DNA of 64,000 nt from the NCBI RefSeq assembly GCF_001641265.1, contig NW_020167536.1, positions 310,001-374,000 of the forward strand. The letters run 5' to 3'. This DNA is from Pseudogymnoascus destructans (lineage: Eukaryota; Ascomycota; Leotiomycetes; Thelebolales; Thelebolaceae). Made by a program: the position numbers and the translations under genes. The notes under the pieces are model-generated. The model made no database searches. It saw only the letters and a list, made by a program, of their open reading frames with translations, and had not been told where the DNA came from. Positions 1 through 9,612 of this stretch are shown here, piece by piece (the stretch's first letter is position 1; the number at the start of each line of letters is the position of its first letter).

Positions 1-1
1 A

Positions 2-295
2 AATACCCCAATTGCGACCGACACCGAACTCCAACCCGAGAATGAGATAATCGAATATGAGGTCGAAGCGATCCTAGACAGAAGGTTAGTAGGACGTCGA
101 GAAGAGTTTTTGATAAAATGGGAAAATTACGAACCTACGGATAATTCGTGGGAACCAACAAGGAACATCAGCAAAGAACTGCTGGAGGAATATCGACGCC
201 GCCATCCGCCAGCCATTGATCCCAAGATGCAGGGGAGTAGGCCAGTGGATCGGAGGAAGCGGAGGTCCCGGTCACAGACGAGGAGGCAGCGCTAA
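2..295 (+). CDS. Pol polyprotein C-terminus with chromodomain (partial)
   Basis: An open frame runs from the window edge to a TAA at 293-295. It encodes a chromodomain: an acidic lead-in, then EYEVEAILDRR, FLIKWENY, and the signature DNSWEPTRNI, followed by a helix and a basic tail rich in Arg. The aromatic cage positions (Y of YEVEAI, W of IKWENY, W of NSWEP) are present. In chromoviruses this domain follows the integrase and steers integration toward particular histone marks. Only the last 97 codons are here. The 3' end overlaps an antisense ORF at 168-295. Confidence 0.75.
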   Translation, partial: NTPIATDTELQPENEIIEYEVEAILDRRLVGRREEFLIKWENYEPTDNSWEPTRNISKELLEEYRRRHPPAIDPKMQGSRPVDRRKRRSRSQTRRQR

Positions 296-782
296 CTGCC
301 TGTTCCTCGACCTCAACAGCGTCACGCTTCTCAGCAGCCACACGTTCGGCCTCCTCTGCCGCATCAAGCTCGTCGAGGGTTTTCAAACCTCGTCGGAGCA
401 TATCTTTACCACGGGTTCGGATGAGGCGTTTCTGCTTCCGCAGACGAAGTAACTTCGAAAGGGTTTCTTCCTCTTCGCGATCCAGGCGATCCTCCTCCCG
501 TTCGAGCTTCACCCAGTCGGGATGCTCAGGACCCATACAGTCACACTTTTCTTTCAAGTTGCGACGAACGCACTCGGCGCACCGCCGTGAATCATTTGGA
601 GACGACACGCAAGTAATGTTTCGCCTCACGCAGTTCGAGCAAGAATCCATTTCGGGTAGTTCGTATCCGTGGTTCTTTATTCGACGGACAAGATCGTTGC
701 GTTCCTGGAGTTTGCGGGCAGTGTCAGTAGGCATGTTGCATGTTGAAGGACTCGCTGAGGAGCAGCAGAGTCCCGGGGACAT
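168..782 (-). CDS. antisense Cys-rich ORF in the retrotransposon 3' region
   Basis: A 204-aa ORF with ATG at 782 lies antisense to the element, starting 48 bp inside the LTR boundary and running through the chromodomain tail. Residues 47-82 or so carry two Cys clusters: CSNCVRRNITC (CX2CX6C), then CAEC with further Cys about 8 and 10 residues on. This resembles a binuclear Zn(II)2Cys6 zinc cluster. It is followed by a charged, probably coiled-coil segment (LDREEEETLSKLLRLRKQK and a Glu/Ala-rich stretch) and a Ser-rich tail. I do not recognise a named family. The ORF is long and internally structured enough that chance openness seems unlikely. It may be an element-borne DNA-binding protein; the function is inference. 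Confidence 0.5.
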   Translation of the reverse strand: MSPGLCCSSASPSTCNMPTDTARKLQERNDLVRRIKNHGYELPEMDSCSNCVRRNITCVSSPNDSRRCAECVRRNLKEKCDCMGPEHPDWVKLEREEDRLDREEEETLSKLLRLRKQKRLIRTRGKDMLRRGLKTLDELDAAEEAERVAAEKRDAVEVEEQAVSAASSSVTGTSASSDPLAYSPASWDQWLADGGVDIPPAVLC

Positions 783-830
783 GGACGTACTTATAGGATT
801 CGAGACGAATGCCCAGGGGAAGGGAGCGAG

Positions 831-1219
831 TGTTACGACGGAACAAGAAGGCTGGCCAACTACAGGACAGGAAGGAGGGAGGTCGCATGAGTCCGGCCCT
901 GGTGCCTGGAGGGGCAGCGGGGAATAGTAGTTCCGAAAGTATCACGTGACGGACTCGCAGGATGATGAGAAGAGTCCTAAGAGTCCAGGACTCCGAGGAC
1001 TCGAGTGAGTTCCCAAGAGTCCACTAGGCACGACGCCACTATATAAGTAGATAGTATTCCCTTAGATAGGAGCTTCGTGCTCAACTCAATACAGTATTTG
1101 TTATATACTAGTAACGTGTTACTTGAAGCCTTTGTGTCTGATCCCCTGCCTCCTCTGATAAGTAAACCTTTACGCAAGAGAACCTCTGTGTCTTCTATCA
1201 TTTAGAAGTCAGCGTTACA
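831..1219 (+). repeat. 3' LTR of the chromovirus (389 bp)
   Basis: The LTR starts TGTTACGAC right after the polypurine tract and ends AGCGTTACA, giving TG...CA termini with imperfect inverted ends. A TATA-like TATATAAG sits at 1040-1047, consistent with the U3 promoter. The 5' LTR needed for confirmation lies outside the window, so the left edge rests on the purine tract and the terminus. Confidence 0.65.
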
Positions 1220-3306
1220 ATTGTCTGCTTGCCCTTTCTTAAGGAAAGGGCAATCCTATTTATGCTAAAGGAGTGTAGTTCTCTCATTCTCCAAGACTTT
1301 CCATGATTACCAGGCTTGGTAACTGTAGTCGACGTAAGAGAATCCCATAGAACCATCTCTTAGGTTCGTAGCCTATAGGAAGTAAAAGGAGGTCCAAGGT
1401 CAGAGTACCCCTATAGACCAATTATGTCATAGACAAATTATGTCATAACTTAACCAATCTTGTGGGTAACTAAAGAGCGATGACATGTAATGAATCATAG
1501 AGGTTCGTAGGAGCTTTTAGAGCTATCGTTCATGCTCCTAGGCCTCTAGTTGGTAGAGATATGTCATGTGGTAGTATGAGTGATGTCATGTAACGAATCA
1601 TAGAGGGTTGTAGAGATATGCTATGTGGTAATATCGGCCCAGTAACTAAGGAGCGATGACGTGTAATGAATCATAGATGGTTGTAGCAATCGTTGAGTAG
1701 TATTGCTCTTGTTGTTGGTGTGATAAGCCAAAATATGTATAGTGACTTGTAGGTTTGAGGAGGAGATTTCCAAGTTTGCTCTTGAGTTTGATAGCAAACT
1801 GAGTGCAACGAATGTCAGTATGACAATAATATCCAGCCACAGGATATTTACAACTTTGATGAGACTTGATTCCGAGTAGGAGTAGCACCAGGAGAAGAGG
1901 TGGTTGTTCCAGCATATATCACAGAAGTTCGTACAGTTTATTATTCTTAGATGCTTTAAGCTTACTTATTTAAGATGTATGTTCCTATGGCTGAAAACTG
2001 CAAATCTGTCACAGTGATCGAGTCTATCTGTGCTATTGGGAAAGAGTATCCACCTGTGATTATTGTACAAGGACGCCAGCATATGGAGTCTTGGTATCAT
2101 GAAAAATTGAATGGCGACGAATTAGTCTTGCTTTCAGATTCAGGATATATGAATATTCATCCATATCCCTTTCTGTCACATCTTACTCATGTGATGCAAC
2201 CTCTTGATGTTGGTGTTTTCCAACCATATAAACACTGGCATAAGAAAGCAGTTCAACTACGCAATGCGGAGCTTAGATATTGATTACAATATAGCCTCAT
2301 TCTTCCGCAATTTATCAGAGATTCGCAAGAACACATTTAAAAAGGGAACCATTATAGGAGCCTTTCGCGACTCTGGAATGTGGCCAATCAACTCCCAAGA
2401 AGCTTTGAAGAAAATGAGGGTATATGCTCCTCTTGAGCATCAAGAAGACTGTCAAGAAATTCCAAGAACACCAACGAAATTTATACATTCAGAGCTAAAA
2501 CTTCAACACTGGCAAGCTAGAATACCAGATCTACTGTCTAGTCCATCAGCTCTAGAGTGGAATTCCTGGGCATGCGGTACTGAAAACATGCTTGCATACG
2601 GAGAGCTTGCAGTCCTACAGCATGATTTACTATCTATAAAGGTTGCAAATCAACAGAAGGCTAAGATCCGAAGTCGCTCTGTTCTTCAGACAACTAGTGG
2701 TCCGTTAACAGCAAGAGATGCACAGAAAAAGAAAGAAGACAAGGCTAAAAAACATAAGGAATCACAGGAGCGGACTGCAAATTATAGGTTACAGATTGCA
2801 CTGAGCAAAGTCAAGAAGGCACTCCACAAGCGTGGAGTAGAAGCATGCAAAGCTGAGCAGGCAAGAAAGCGTCAAGTTAGTATTCTGTTAAAGGCAAATA
2901 AGGAGGTTCCTCTTGATTTACTTGAGCCAATTCAAGACCCAGAGAAATTAGCTCAAGAATCAGAGCTCCAAGAAGAAGCTACCTCCCAGCTAATTTCAAC
3001 AATGGGCTATTCACAGTCGCAAGTAGACGAAGATGAGGATACTGGTTTTATTAGATTCAGTGGGTTAGATGTGGAGGAGAGCGATAGCTTTTTTGTAGAC
3101 CATGAGCTTGATCTTGAGGACAATTTAGATTCTGGTTTATTTTGACATTAGGAATAGCTTATCATTTACAGTCAAAAGTCATGGTACATTTATTACGATG
3201 GTGGTTGTATTATACACTTGATTGCTGCGTTGTGGAATAGTCTAAGCTATAACCCTTTGGCTCTGTTTCCAAAGACAGTGTGTTGTCTTAGTAAAATCAT
3301 CCCCCT
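1220..3306 (+). mobile_element. decayed Pogo/Fot1-like DNA transposon, interrupted by the chromovirus
   Basis: Bases 1220-1824 closely match 21064-21667, so this is the same repeat family as the palindrome at 19.85-21.67 kb. The match then ends abruptly and a broken transposase follows. The right end at 3225-3306 is the inverted form of the terminal sequence seen at 20806-20890 (it contains ACAGTGTGTTGTCTTAG), so the element is bounded by long terminal inverted repeats. The left terminus was displaced by the chromovirus and lies outside the window. The element cannot move on its own. Confidence 0.6.
1975..3145 (+). pseudogene. Pogo/Fot1 (DDE) transposase remnant
   Basis: Two overlapping frames (1975-2283 and 2204-3145) show the DDE_1 core of fungal Fot1/Pogo transposases: WVTVIE-type segment (KSVTVIESICAIGKEYPP), then LTHVMQPLDVGVFQPYKHW, then FRDSGMWPIN, followed by the usual coiled-coil tail. 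Three defects are visible. The N-terminal helix-turn-helix and CENP-B region is missing. The segment that should carry the second catalytic Asp, between SDSGYMN and the LTHVMQPLDVG motif, is deleted. A frameshift lies between about 2245 and 2285. A dead copy; only its family can be stated. Confidence 0.75.
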
Positions 3307-3720
3307 ATATACCAATACTATCTGGTGGTGTGCAACTTGCTTTCCGTGTGCAACTTGCTTTCCGAACACCGACGATTACGTTATATAGTTAGTACAAAGG
3401 TAGTGTTTACAACAACTATAAATTAAAACAACACACTTAGTCACTTAAAGCTACAATTAATGAGCTACCTATTTAGACCAGCTATTTAGATATGGAGATA
3501 AAGAGATAATTTCTGTCAGTTTAAATTAGCAGTATGAATCTTCAGATGTGATCAGTCTCCCGGAGGCAATTCGCGGCAACCGGATTAACAGTAAAGCCGA
3601 ATACCCGATGCGTCTGGCGAGTTTAAGTTCACCAAGCTACTACAAGCTTTCGAAGGACGACGTCAACAACATCCCTAACACAACCCTTTCTCTACGGCCT
3701 CGACGTCTAAACCTACAAAG
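3307..3720. other. intergenic, AT-rich
   Basis: No gene is visible. The stretch just past the transposon end contains a direct repeat (GTGCAACTTGCTTTCC twice, about 3339-3365). The last 150 bp presumably hold the PAM17 promoter and leader. Confidence 0.5.
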
Positions 3721-4492
3721 ATGCTTGCCCGGACCGAATTGTGCCTGCGCACAGCAGCTGTGAACTGCCGGTTCCAGCCGTCGCTCACGGCTACCAACTC
3801 ATATCACACAACCATTCCGTCAAAGAACCAGCCGCAACACCCACAAACCAGCCGACCGGGGCTCGTCACATCTAAGAAATCTCCTTCGCAATCAACTTCT
3901 GAGGTCGTTAGATACGCATCGACCACTGCCTCTACGGACAACACAGCTTCGACAGCACAACCTTCCACTTCCTCGGCAGACCAGCTTACCTGGAACGCGT
4001 TCTTTAAGCTCCGCAAGACAAGGAGGCGCATACAGCTCGGCTCATCCGTGGGAACAAGTTTCGGTGGTATGCTGGCTGGTGCACAGGCGCTGGCCGTCTC
4101 GGATATGGATAGCCTCGTTGGGCAGGTGCCGTTGGACCCCTTCATCACACTTGGCTTGATTACTTTCAGCTGCGGAGGGGTTGGGTGGCTCCTAGGGCCC
4201 ATTGTCGGGACGGGGATCTTCAATACGATGAACCGGAAGTATATACCGGATATGGCGGCGGTAAGTGCCCTTCGGATTGCTAGTTTTGGGGGAATGGAGG
4301 CTAATTTGTCGACAGAAAGAGGTAGAGTTTTATAAGCGCGTCAGGAAGTTCAGAGTCGACCCTTCGGCGTCGTCAATGGCGAACCCGGTGCCTGATTACT
4401 ATGGAGAGAAGATATCGAGTGTGGCTGGGTACAGGCAATGGCTCAAGGACCAAAGGGCGTTCAACAAGAAGCGAACGACTTATGTTGCTTAA
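3721..4492 (+). CDS. PAM17: Pam17, presequence translocase-associated motor subunit
   Basis: Two exons, 3721-4260 and 4316-4492 (intron starts GTAAGT, ends CGACAG), encode 238 aa. Pam17 is a mitochondrial inner-membrane protein that organises the TIM23 import motor. The N-terminus (about 70 residues rich in Arg, Ser and Thr, poor in acid) looks like a cleavable presequence. The conserved core begins TWNAFFKLRKTRRR, followed by a membrane span near residues 107-126 and a second near 139-164 (FITLGLITFSCGGVGWLLGP). The C-terminal exon has FYKRVRKFRVDPS and PVPDYYGEKI, both typical of the family. Length fits the family. Start chosen at the only in-frame ATG that keeps the presequence. Confidence 0.93.
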
Positions 4493-4728
4493 AGTGTGTA
4501 AGGATTGTGGGGCATCATTGAAATAAAATGAGTATTTTGAAACTCTTATGTACAATTGCAATATGTGGCTAAATATGCTACACCGACATTAGAGTCTCTC
4601 CCTGTAGGTGCATATCGAAGGAGTAGCGGAGGTGCTACTGAGGAAAGAACACTCTAGATCCAATCACTCATTTATATTTCCTATTTGACAAGAATTTATT
4701 ATAATGTGACTAATGTGCCTATATGCCT

Positions 4729-6226
4729 CTAATATTCTGGCCAGCTGCTATCAACATCTTTTTTCCATGCCCTCAAGCCCCCCTTTATGTCTAATATTGA
4801 CCTCTTCCCTTTGTCACCGAGCCCGCTCTCTTTAAGCTTTCTCGTAACGACCTGGGAGTCGTTCCCAAGTCGGCAGATTATATATATCGGTGCATCAGCA
4901 GGACATGTCTCTGGTAGCCAAGGATAGGTCGTGTCGAGATCCCTCTGCAACTTCGAGAATGGGACATTGATACTCCCATCAACATGGCAAATATCGAACT
5001 GAACCTTCTCCCTCACATCTAATAGGACGTGCTCCTTTTTGGAATCACCATTTCTCAACTCCGAATATTGCGCAGCCGATATCTGCTCCTCGGCCAATAG
5101 AAGATTAACTGGCGCTGCCGAACCGCAAAAAGCCACATAGTCCAAGGACCCCGACGTCAAAGACTCTGGAGTCAACCCCGCCTGGGATGAGCAAGCAAAG
5201 CAATCCGGTCGTCTTTGCCGCAATCGAACGGTGCGGAATGGACTTGGACTGTTGGCTGAAAAAAGAAGAAGTGAGGGAGATGGTAGAACCTTCAACTCCT
5301 GAAGTTCTGCATCATCAGAGGTATGGCTAACCTGTAGCCCAGCTGTTATTAGCTTGATAGCTTCAATGGCTTGTAAAACACCCATAACGCCAACAACAGG
5401 ACCGAGGATGCCTCCATCGCCGCAGCTGACAACTTGGTTTGCGGGCGGTGGCTTGGGAAATATGCATCTGTAGCAAGGGCCGCCAGCATTAGATCCTTGA
5501 GGTGCTGCTGGGTGGTTAAGAATAGTGAGCTGGCCATCAGTCCGCAGTGCTGAAGCGGAGACTAGCGGTTTTTGGAGCAAAACGCAGATGTCTGATATGA
5601 GATACCTCGACTTGGGATGATCTGTGCAGTCGAGGACTATGTCATAATAAGAGACAATGTTTGCCGCATTTCCAGGTGACAAGTGCTCTCGATATGCTCT
5701 GTACTCGACGTTGGGGTTGAGACCTTTAAGGCTGTGGATGGCACTGTCTACCTTCCACAGACCAACGGTAGAGCTGCTGTGGAGGATTTGCCGGTGCAGG
5801 TTTGATACCTCTACCGTGTCACCGTCGACTATCCCGAGAGATTTAACGCCTGCACCGGCAATATATGCAGCGGCTGGGCAGCCTAATCCCCCGGCCCCAA
5901 TTATGAGAACGGATGCGCCATGAAGACGTAGTTGACCTTCTTTAGTTAGTTTCATGACGGGCTTTGGAAGTGGTATTAAAATGCTGACCTTGGATACCAA
6001 TACTTGGTATAATCATTTGACGCCCATATCGTAAATATTCCTCAGCTGTGAGAGGCCACTTGCTATGCTTTAGGCTCTCGAGTTCATCTGGCCTCTCCTC
6101 ACGGCGTCCGATACGAGGACCCCGCGTTTCGACCTCCGCAAGCTCTTCCTTGAGATTCTCCAGTCTCAGCTCCGTCGCTAAAATAAGCTGCCTCAAAGCC
6201 CGTGCCTCATCGTTTTCTGACTCCAT
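4729..6226 (-). CDS. UBA4: Uba4, adenylyltransferase/sulfurtransferase (MOCS3)
   Basis: Two exons (6226-5989 and 5939-4729) give 482 aa. Uba4 activates and thiocarboxylates Urm1 for tRNA wobble-uridine thiolation, and in filamentous fungi (as CnxF) also the MoaD-like subunit for molybdenum cofactor. The order is a coiled N-terminus, a ThiF/E1-like domain with nucleotide loop GAGGLG at 94-99, DGDTVEVSNLHRQ, the Cys segment GPCYRCIF and CxxC pairs (CYRC, CFAC) for zinc, then a C-terminal rhodanese domain with LLDVREKVQFDI and active-site Cys in IICRLGNDSQ. All key residues are present. The start lies only 106 bp from the CDC43 start on the opposite strand. Confidence 0.95.
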
Positions 6227-6332
6227 GCTACACTGTTTAATTTAAAGACATTATTTTATTTCTTCGTTGAGTATTATCGAAGTTAAACCACGATGAGGAA
6301 GGGACGACCCAGCCATAACGTGCACGGGCCTT
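6227..6332. promoter_or_regulatory. short divergent UBA4/CDC43 promoter region
   Basis: Only 106 bp separate the two start codons if the first CDC43 ATG is used (190 bp with the second). Both genes must be driven from this space or from within each other's 5' ends. No specific element is recognised. Confidence 0.5.
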
Positions 6333-8000
6333 ATGGCGGGGCAGAAACACCAGACCTATACCAAGGCCTCAGCCTTGCGGCTTCACAACCTCACGACGGT
6401 CAAAAAATCCACCACAATGGGGCAACCAGTATTTAACAAGGAGCTACACATTAAGTACTGGCATCGCTGCCTTAAATCTGTATTGCCTACAGAATATACC
6501 AGCACCGACTCCTCACGACTCTCGTTGGGCTTCTTTATCCTATCTGCATTCGACCTGCTCGGTGTCGGTGGAGAACAACTAGACCGCAAAGATGTAGCTG
6601 GTCTCAAGCAATGGATCCTCAATTGCGAGCACCCAAACGGGGGGTTTTGTGGAAGCCCGAATCACAAATACCCAAGTGCATACTATCGGACCGCGACGGA
6701 CACTCCGTCTGACATGGATCCCGCAAATTTACCAGCGACATTCTTCGCTCTCATGGCCCTAAACTTTGTGGGCAAGGTTGGCGAGGTGGACCGCAAAAAG
6801 TGTTTGAAGTGGCTACAGAAGCTTCAACGAGAAGATGGCAGTTTTGGAGAAACGTTGGGGAAGGATGGAAAGATTGAAGGAGGGCGGGATATGCGATATT
6901 GTCAGTGCGCTGCGGCAATACGGTGGATACTAAGAGGGGATTTGAAGTCAAAAAGCCAAAAGGAGGTTGATGATATCAATGTTGATGGATTGGTCGGGCA
7001 TATACGCAAGGCGGAGGTAAGTTGGGAGTCCAGTTGGCTGAGGCCAAAGCTAACTTCTTGAAGACTTATGATGGAGGTTTTGGGGAGAGCTTCGAACATG
7101 AGTCTCATGCTGGCTATACATACTGTGGAATTGCTTCTTTGAGCAATCTGGGCCGTCTCCCAGGATCATTATCGAAGTCTGAGTCGGGGGCTGAGCCTTC
7201 AGATTCAAAATTAACTGGTGTTACCAACCTCCAGGATACCATTCGCTGGTTAATGTCACGACAAGTCAACTATGTAGAGTCTGATGACGAGGAAGACGAC
7301 GAGGAGCCCCAAACAAAACCAGAAGTATCTTCAAACCCCACGAATAACGAAATAGAGCAACTGGCAGCGGTAGGGTTATCTCTGGAAGACACATATGCTA
7401 TTGGGTGCAACGGCAGGCTCAACAAGGGGCCCGATACATGCTACAGCTTTTGGGTTGATGCATCTCTTTATGTGAGTACATGTCTCAAATGAAGTAACTC
7501 GATACTAACAAATAAAGATCCTCGGCCAATCCAAGCTCATCAATAGAGAGGGATCGCGACGTTGGCTTATCGAAAAGACGCAACATATGATAGGGGGATT
7601 TGCCAAGGAACCAGGCTACCCTCCTGGTATGATACACTGTTCCGCTTATCGTTTGACCTACCACTAATATAAAGAAGATATTTATCACTCTTACCTTGGT
7701 TTGGGCACATTAGCAATGCTCGGAGAACCAGACTTGAAGACCTTTGACCCTGTGTTATGTGCCAGCCAGGAGGCAAAATCCAAGATCGAACGCGACATCG
7801 CGGAATTCTTAGAGCCGGATGCCCCAGGAAAGTCTGTGTGGGACAACATAGTTCTTATGGGAGATATGGCCCCAGTCTCGGACGGTAAGTTTCCCAAGTT
7901 CTGGACCGATGCTGAAGAAAAGCACAAGAAAATGAAAGAAGAGGGGACCCTTCCATTCCAGCCCTTTGCGCCACAAAATGTGTGGAGCGGCGAAACTTAG
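6333..8000 (+). CDS. CDC43: geranylgeranyltransferase type I beta subunit
   Basis: Four exons (6333-7016, 7064-7471, 7518-7626, 7675-8000) encode 508 aa. The protein is the catalytic beta subunit of GGTase-I, which prenylates CaaX-Leu proteins such as Rho GTPases. Prenyltransferase repeats are clear: NGGFCGSPNH, EDGSFGETLG, a GGRDMRYCQCA segment, TYDGGFGESF with HAGYTYCGIA, and the zinc-site block CYSFWVDASLYILG in which the Cys is conserved. IGGFAKEPGYPP and DIYHSYLGLGTLAML close the fold. An acidic low-complexity insert (SDDEEDDEE) lengthens it relative to yeast. Family members usually begin near the ATG at 6417 (MGQPVFNKELHIKYWHRC), so the first 28 residues may not be translated. Confidence 0.92.
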
Positions 8001-8170
8001 GATATAGACTTGTATGAATGATACCCAAATCCGAAAGTTTCTATGGAGTGTTAAATTTGATAAGATTGCGAATATACCAAAATATCCAGTAAGCCCTGTC
8101 ATAATTCTCCCTCAACGAAATAACATTTTGCTCGAGCGTTAATTGTCGAAGATGATGAAATATGGCACCC

Positions 8171-9403
8171 TCAACCCTCAGATCCTGCTTTCTTCCAGGC
8201 CTTCTTTGCTGCCGTTGGGTCCCATTCCTCGTCTTGTAGCATGCCACTATCAATAATCTCTGTGAAATTATTTACACTCAGTAAAATGCCCACCTTTTCA
8301 TTTTCCCCTTTGCGATACAACTCCTTGTATTCAGACACCGGTAAGACCCTATAGCCGCATCTATCGATTAAACCATTAAGAGATCCCGGAGTAGACGATG
8401 TAGAGTTCATTATTATGCCGATATCTGCATTGAGCAGAGGAGAGAGGTCTGTTGGTGAATCGCCTATGTATACTGTGAGAGGCTCCGGGGAACTGAAGCC
8501 GATGTCGAAGCAGTACAACATCATCTTGTCTTGGGCGAGGAGCTTGTCAGCAGTTGTAAGGAGGTGAGTGCGTTTAGCAGACAACTGGTGGTCATCAGTA
8601 TTGATCGTTGTCTTCAAGAGATCATAACACACCCTATCTAACCGCCAACCTTCAATCATGCCCGTCGAATGGTTAATATCGTTCGTCGTGAGATTGCAAA
8701 GATCGATTTGACTCGAAACCCACCCCTCCTCTCCCAAAGCCGCATCTAATACCCCTCGCACCCACGCCCGACTCCAGTTCACACTCACAATCCCCCATTG
8801 AGCCTCAATTTGCCCCATCCATGTAACAAACTCTGGAAAGCCTTCCCTTACTACTACCGCCCCATCATTTCCATCCTGAGGGTCACCTGCTGTTGCGGCC
8901 CTTCCCTTCTCTCGCAAAGACTCCTTTGAAAGTCCCTCAAAAATACCTGATTCTCCCACTCTTTTCACGCTAGCCCATTCGACATCCTTCAGCGCGTCTA
9001 AGGAGCGTTGTTCCTTCTCCAGCCCACCGGGTCCCGTGACTACACCGCCATCACTGGGTTCTTGGTTTTCCTTCTCATAGTGCGCCGAGAGGTCAGCCAA
9101 ATACTGAGATTTACAGTTGCTCCATATCTCGGCTGGTGGAGTTTGGCTAAATTGAGAAGGTGATAGGGATGGGTACTGGAGGGCAACGGCAGACTGGGCG
9201 AGGGCTTCGATGGTATCTTTTGTAGTTATTGTGCCATCGAAATCGAGGACTATCTGGAAAGATCGGTGATGGAGTCGGTGATGGGGCATAATGGGTGAAG
9301 AATCATGATAGGTTGTGAAAGGTTGCGACAAGGCTGGCACTGCCGCTCTTGGGCAAAATGCCGGAGCGAACATTCCGAGATACAGGCGTCGGGAGAGGAT
9401 CAT
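8171..9403 (-). CDS. HAD-superfamily hydrolase, phosphoserine-phosphatase-like
   Basis: A single-exon gene of 410 aa. HAD motif I is IVLDFDGTITTKDT, with both Asp residues present; motif II is probably VSVNWS; a Lys-containing segment and motif IV YIGDSPTDLSPLL complete the active site, so it should be a working phosphatase. The substrate cannot be read from sequence. The cap region is enlarged by low-complexity residues around 100-190. The first 38 residues are Arg-rich and acid-free (MILSRRLYLGMF...), which could be a mitochondrial presequence; the ATG at residue 39 gives a cytosolic form. It is followed 209 bp upstream on the same strand by an M20 peptidase; no functional link is apparent. 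Confidence 0.85.
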   Translation of the reverse strand: MILSRRLYLGMFAPAFCPRAAVPALSQPFTTYHDSSPIMPHHRLHHRSFQIVLDFDGTITTKDTIEALAQSAVALQYPSLSPSQFSQTPPAEIWSNCKSQYLADLSAHYEKENQEPSDGGVVTGPGGLEKEQRSLDALKDVEWASVKRVGESGIFEGLSKESLREKGRAATAGDPQDGNDGAVVVREGFPEFVTWMGQIEAQWGIVSVNWSRAWVRGVLDAALGEEGWVSSQIDLCNLTTNDINHSTGMIEGWRLDRVCYDLLKTTINTDDHQLSAKRTHLLTTADKLLAQDKMMLYCFDIGFSSPEPLTVYIGDSPTDLSPLLNADIGIIMNSTSSTPGSLNGLIDRCGYRVLPVSEYKELYRKGENEKVGILLSVNNFTEIIDSGMLQDEEWDPTAAKKAWKKAGSEG

Positions 9404-9612
9404 AGTTTGGGGGCTGAGACAGCGGCGGCAAGATGAAGTCGACGATATTAGACGCTAGCTGATCATTTATGCGCATTTGAAGGGAATCAGAGCATTTTTA
9501 GCTTGAATGAGACGATCTATGACTCTGATTAAAGTTTTACTCACTCGAACCTCAAAACACGTGACATTTATATTTATGAGGTGGTTAAGGGTCCCCCGCT
9601 ACATAAATAATT

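Larger units (their letters stand above)
1..1219 (+). mobile_element. 3' part of a Ty3/gypsy chromovirus retrotransposon
   Basis: The element enters from the left edge of the window. It shows, in order, the chromodomain end of pol, a 535-bp 3' region with a long antisense ORF, a purine tract at 815-830 directly before an LTR that begins TGTTACGAC, and an LTR end AGCGTTACA at 1219. The sequence just after 1219 is continuous with a second repeat copy at about 21064, so the right boundary of the insertion is well defined. The 5' LTR, gag and most of pol lie outside the window. Confidence 0.8.
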
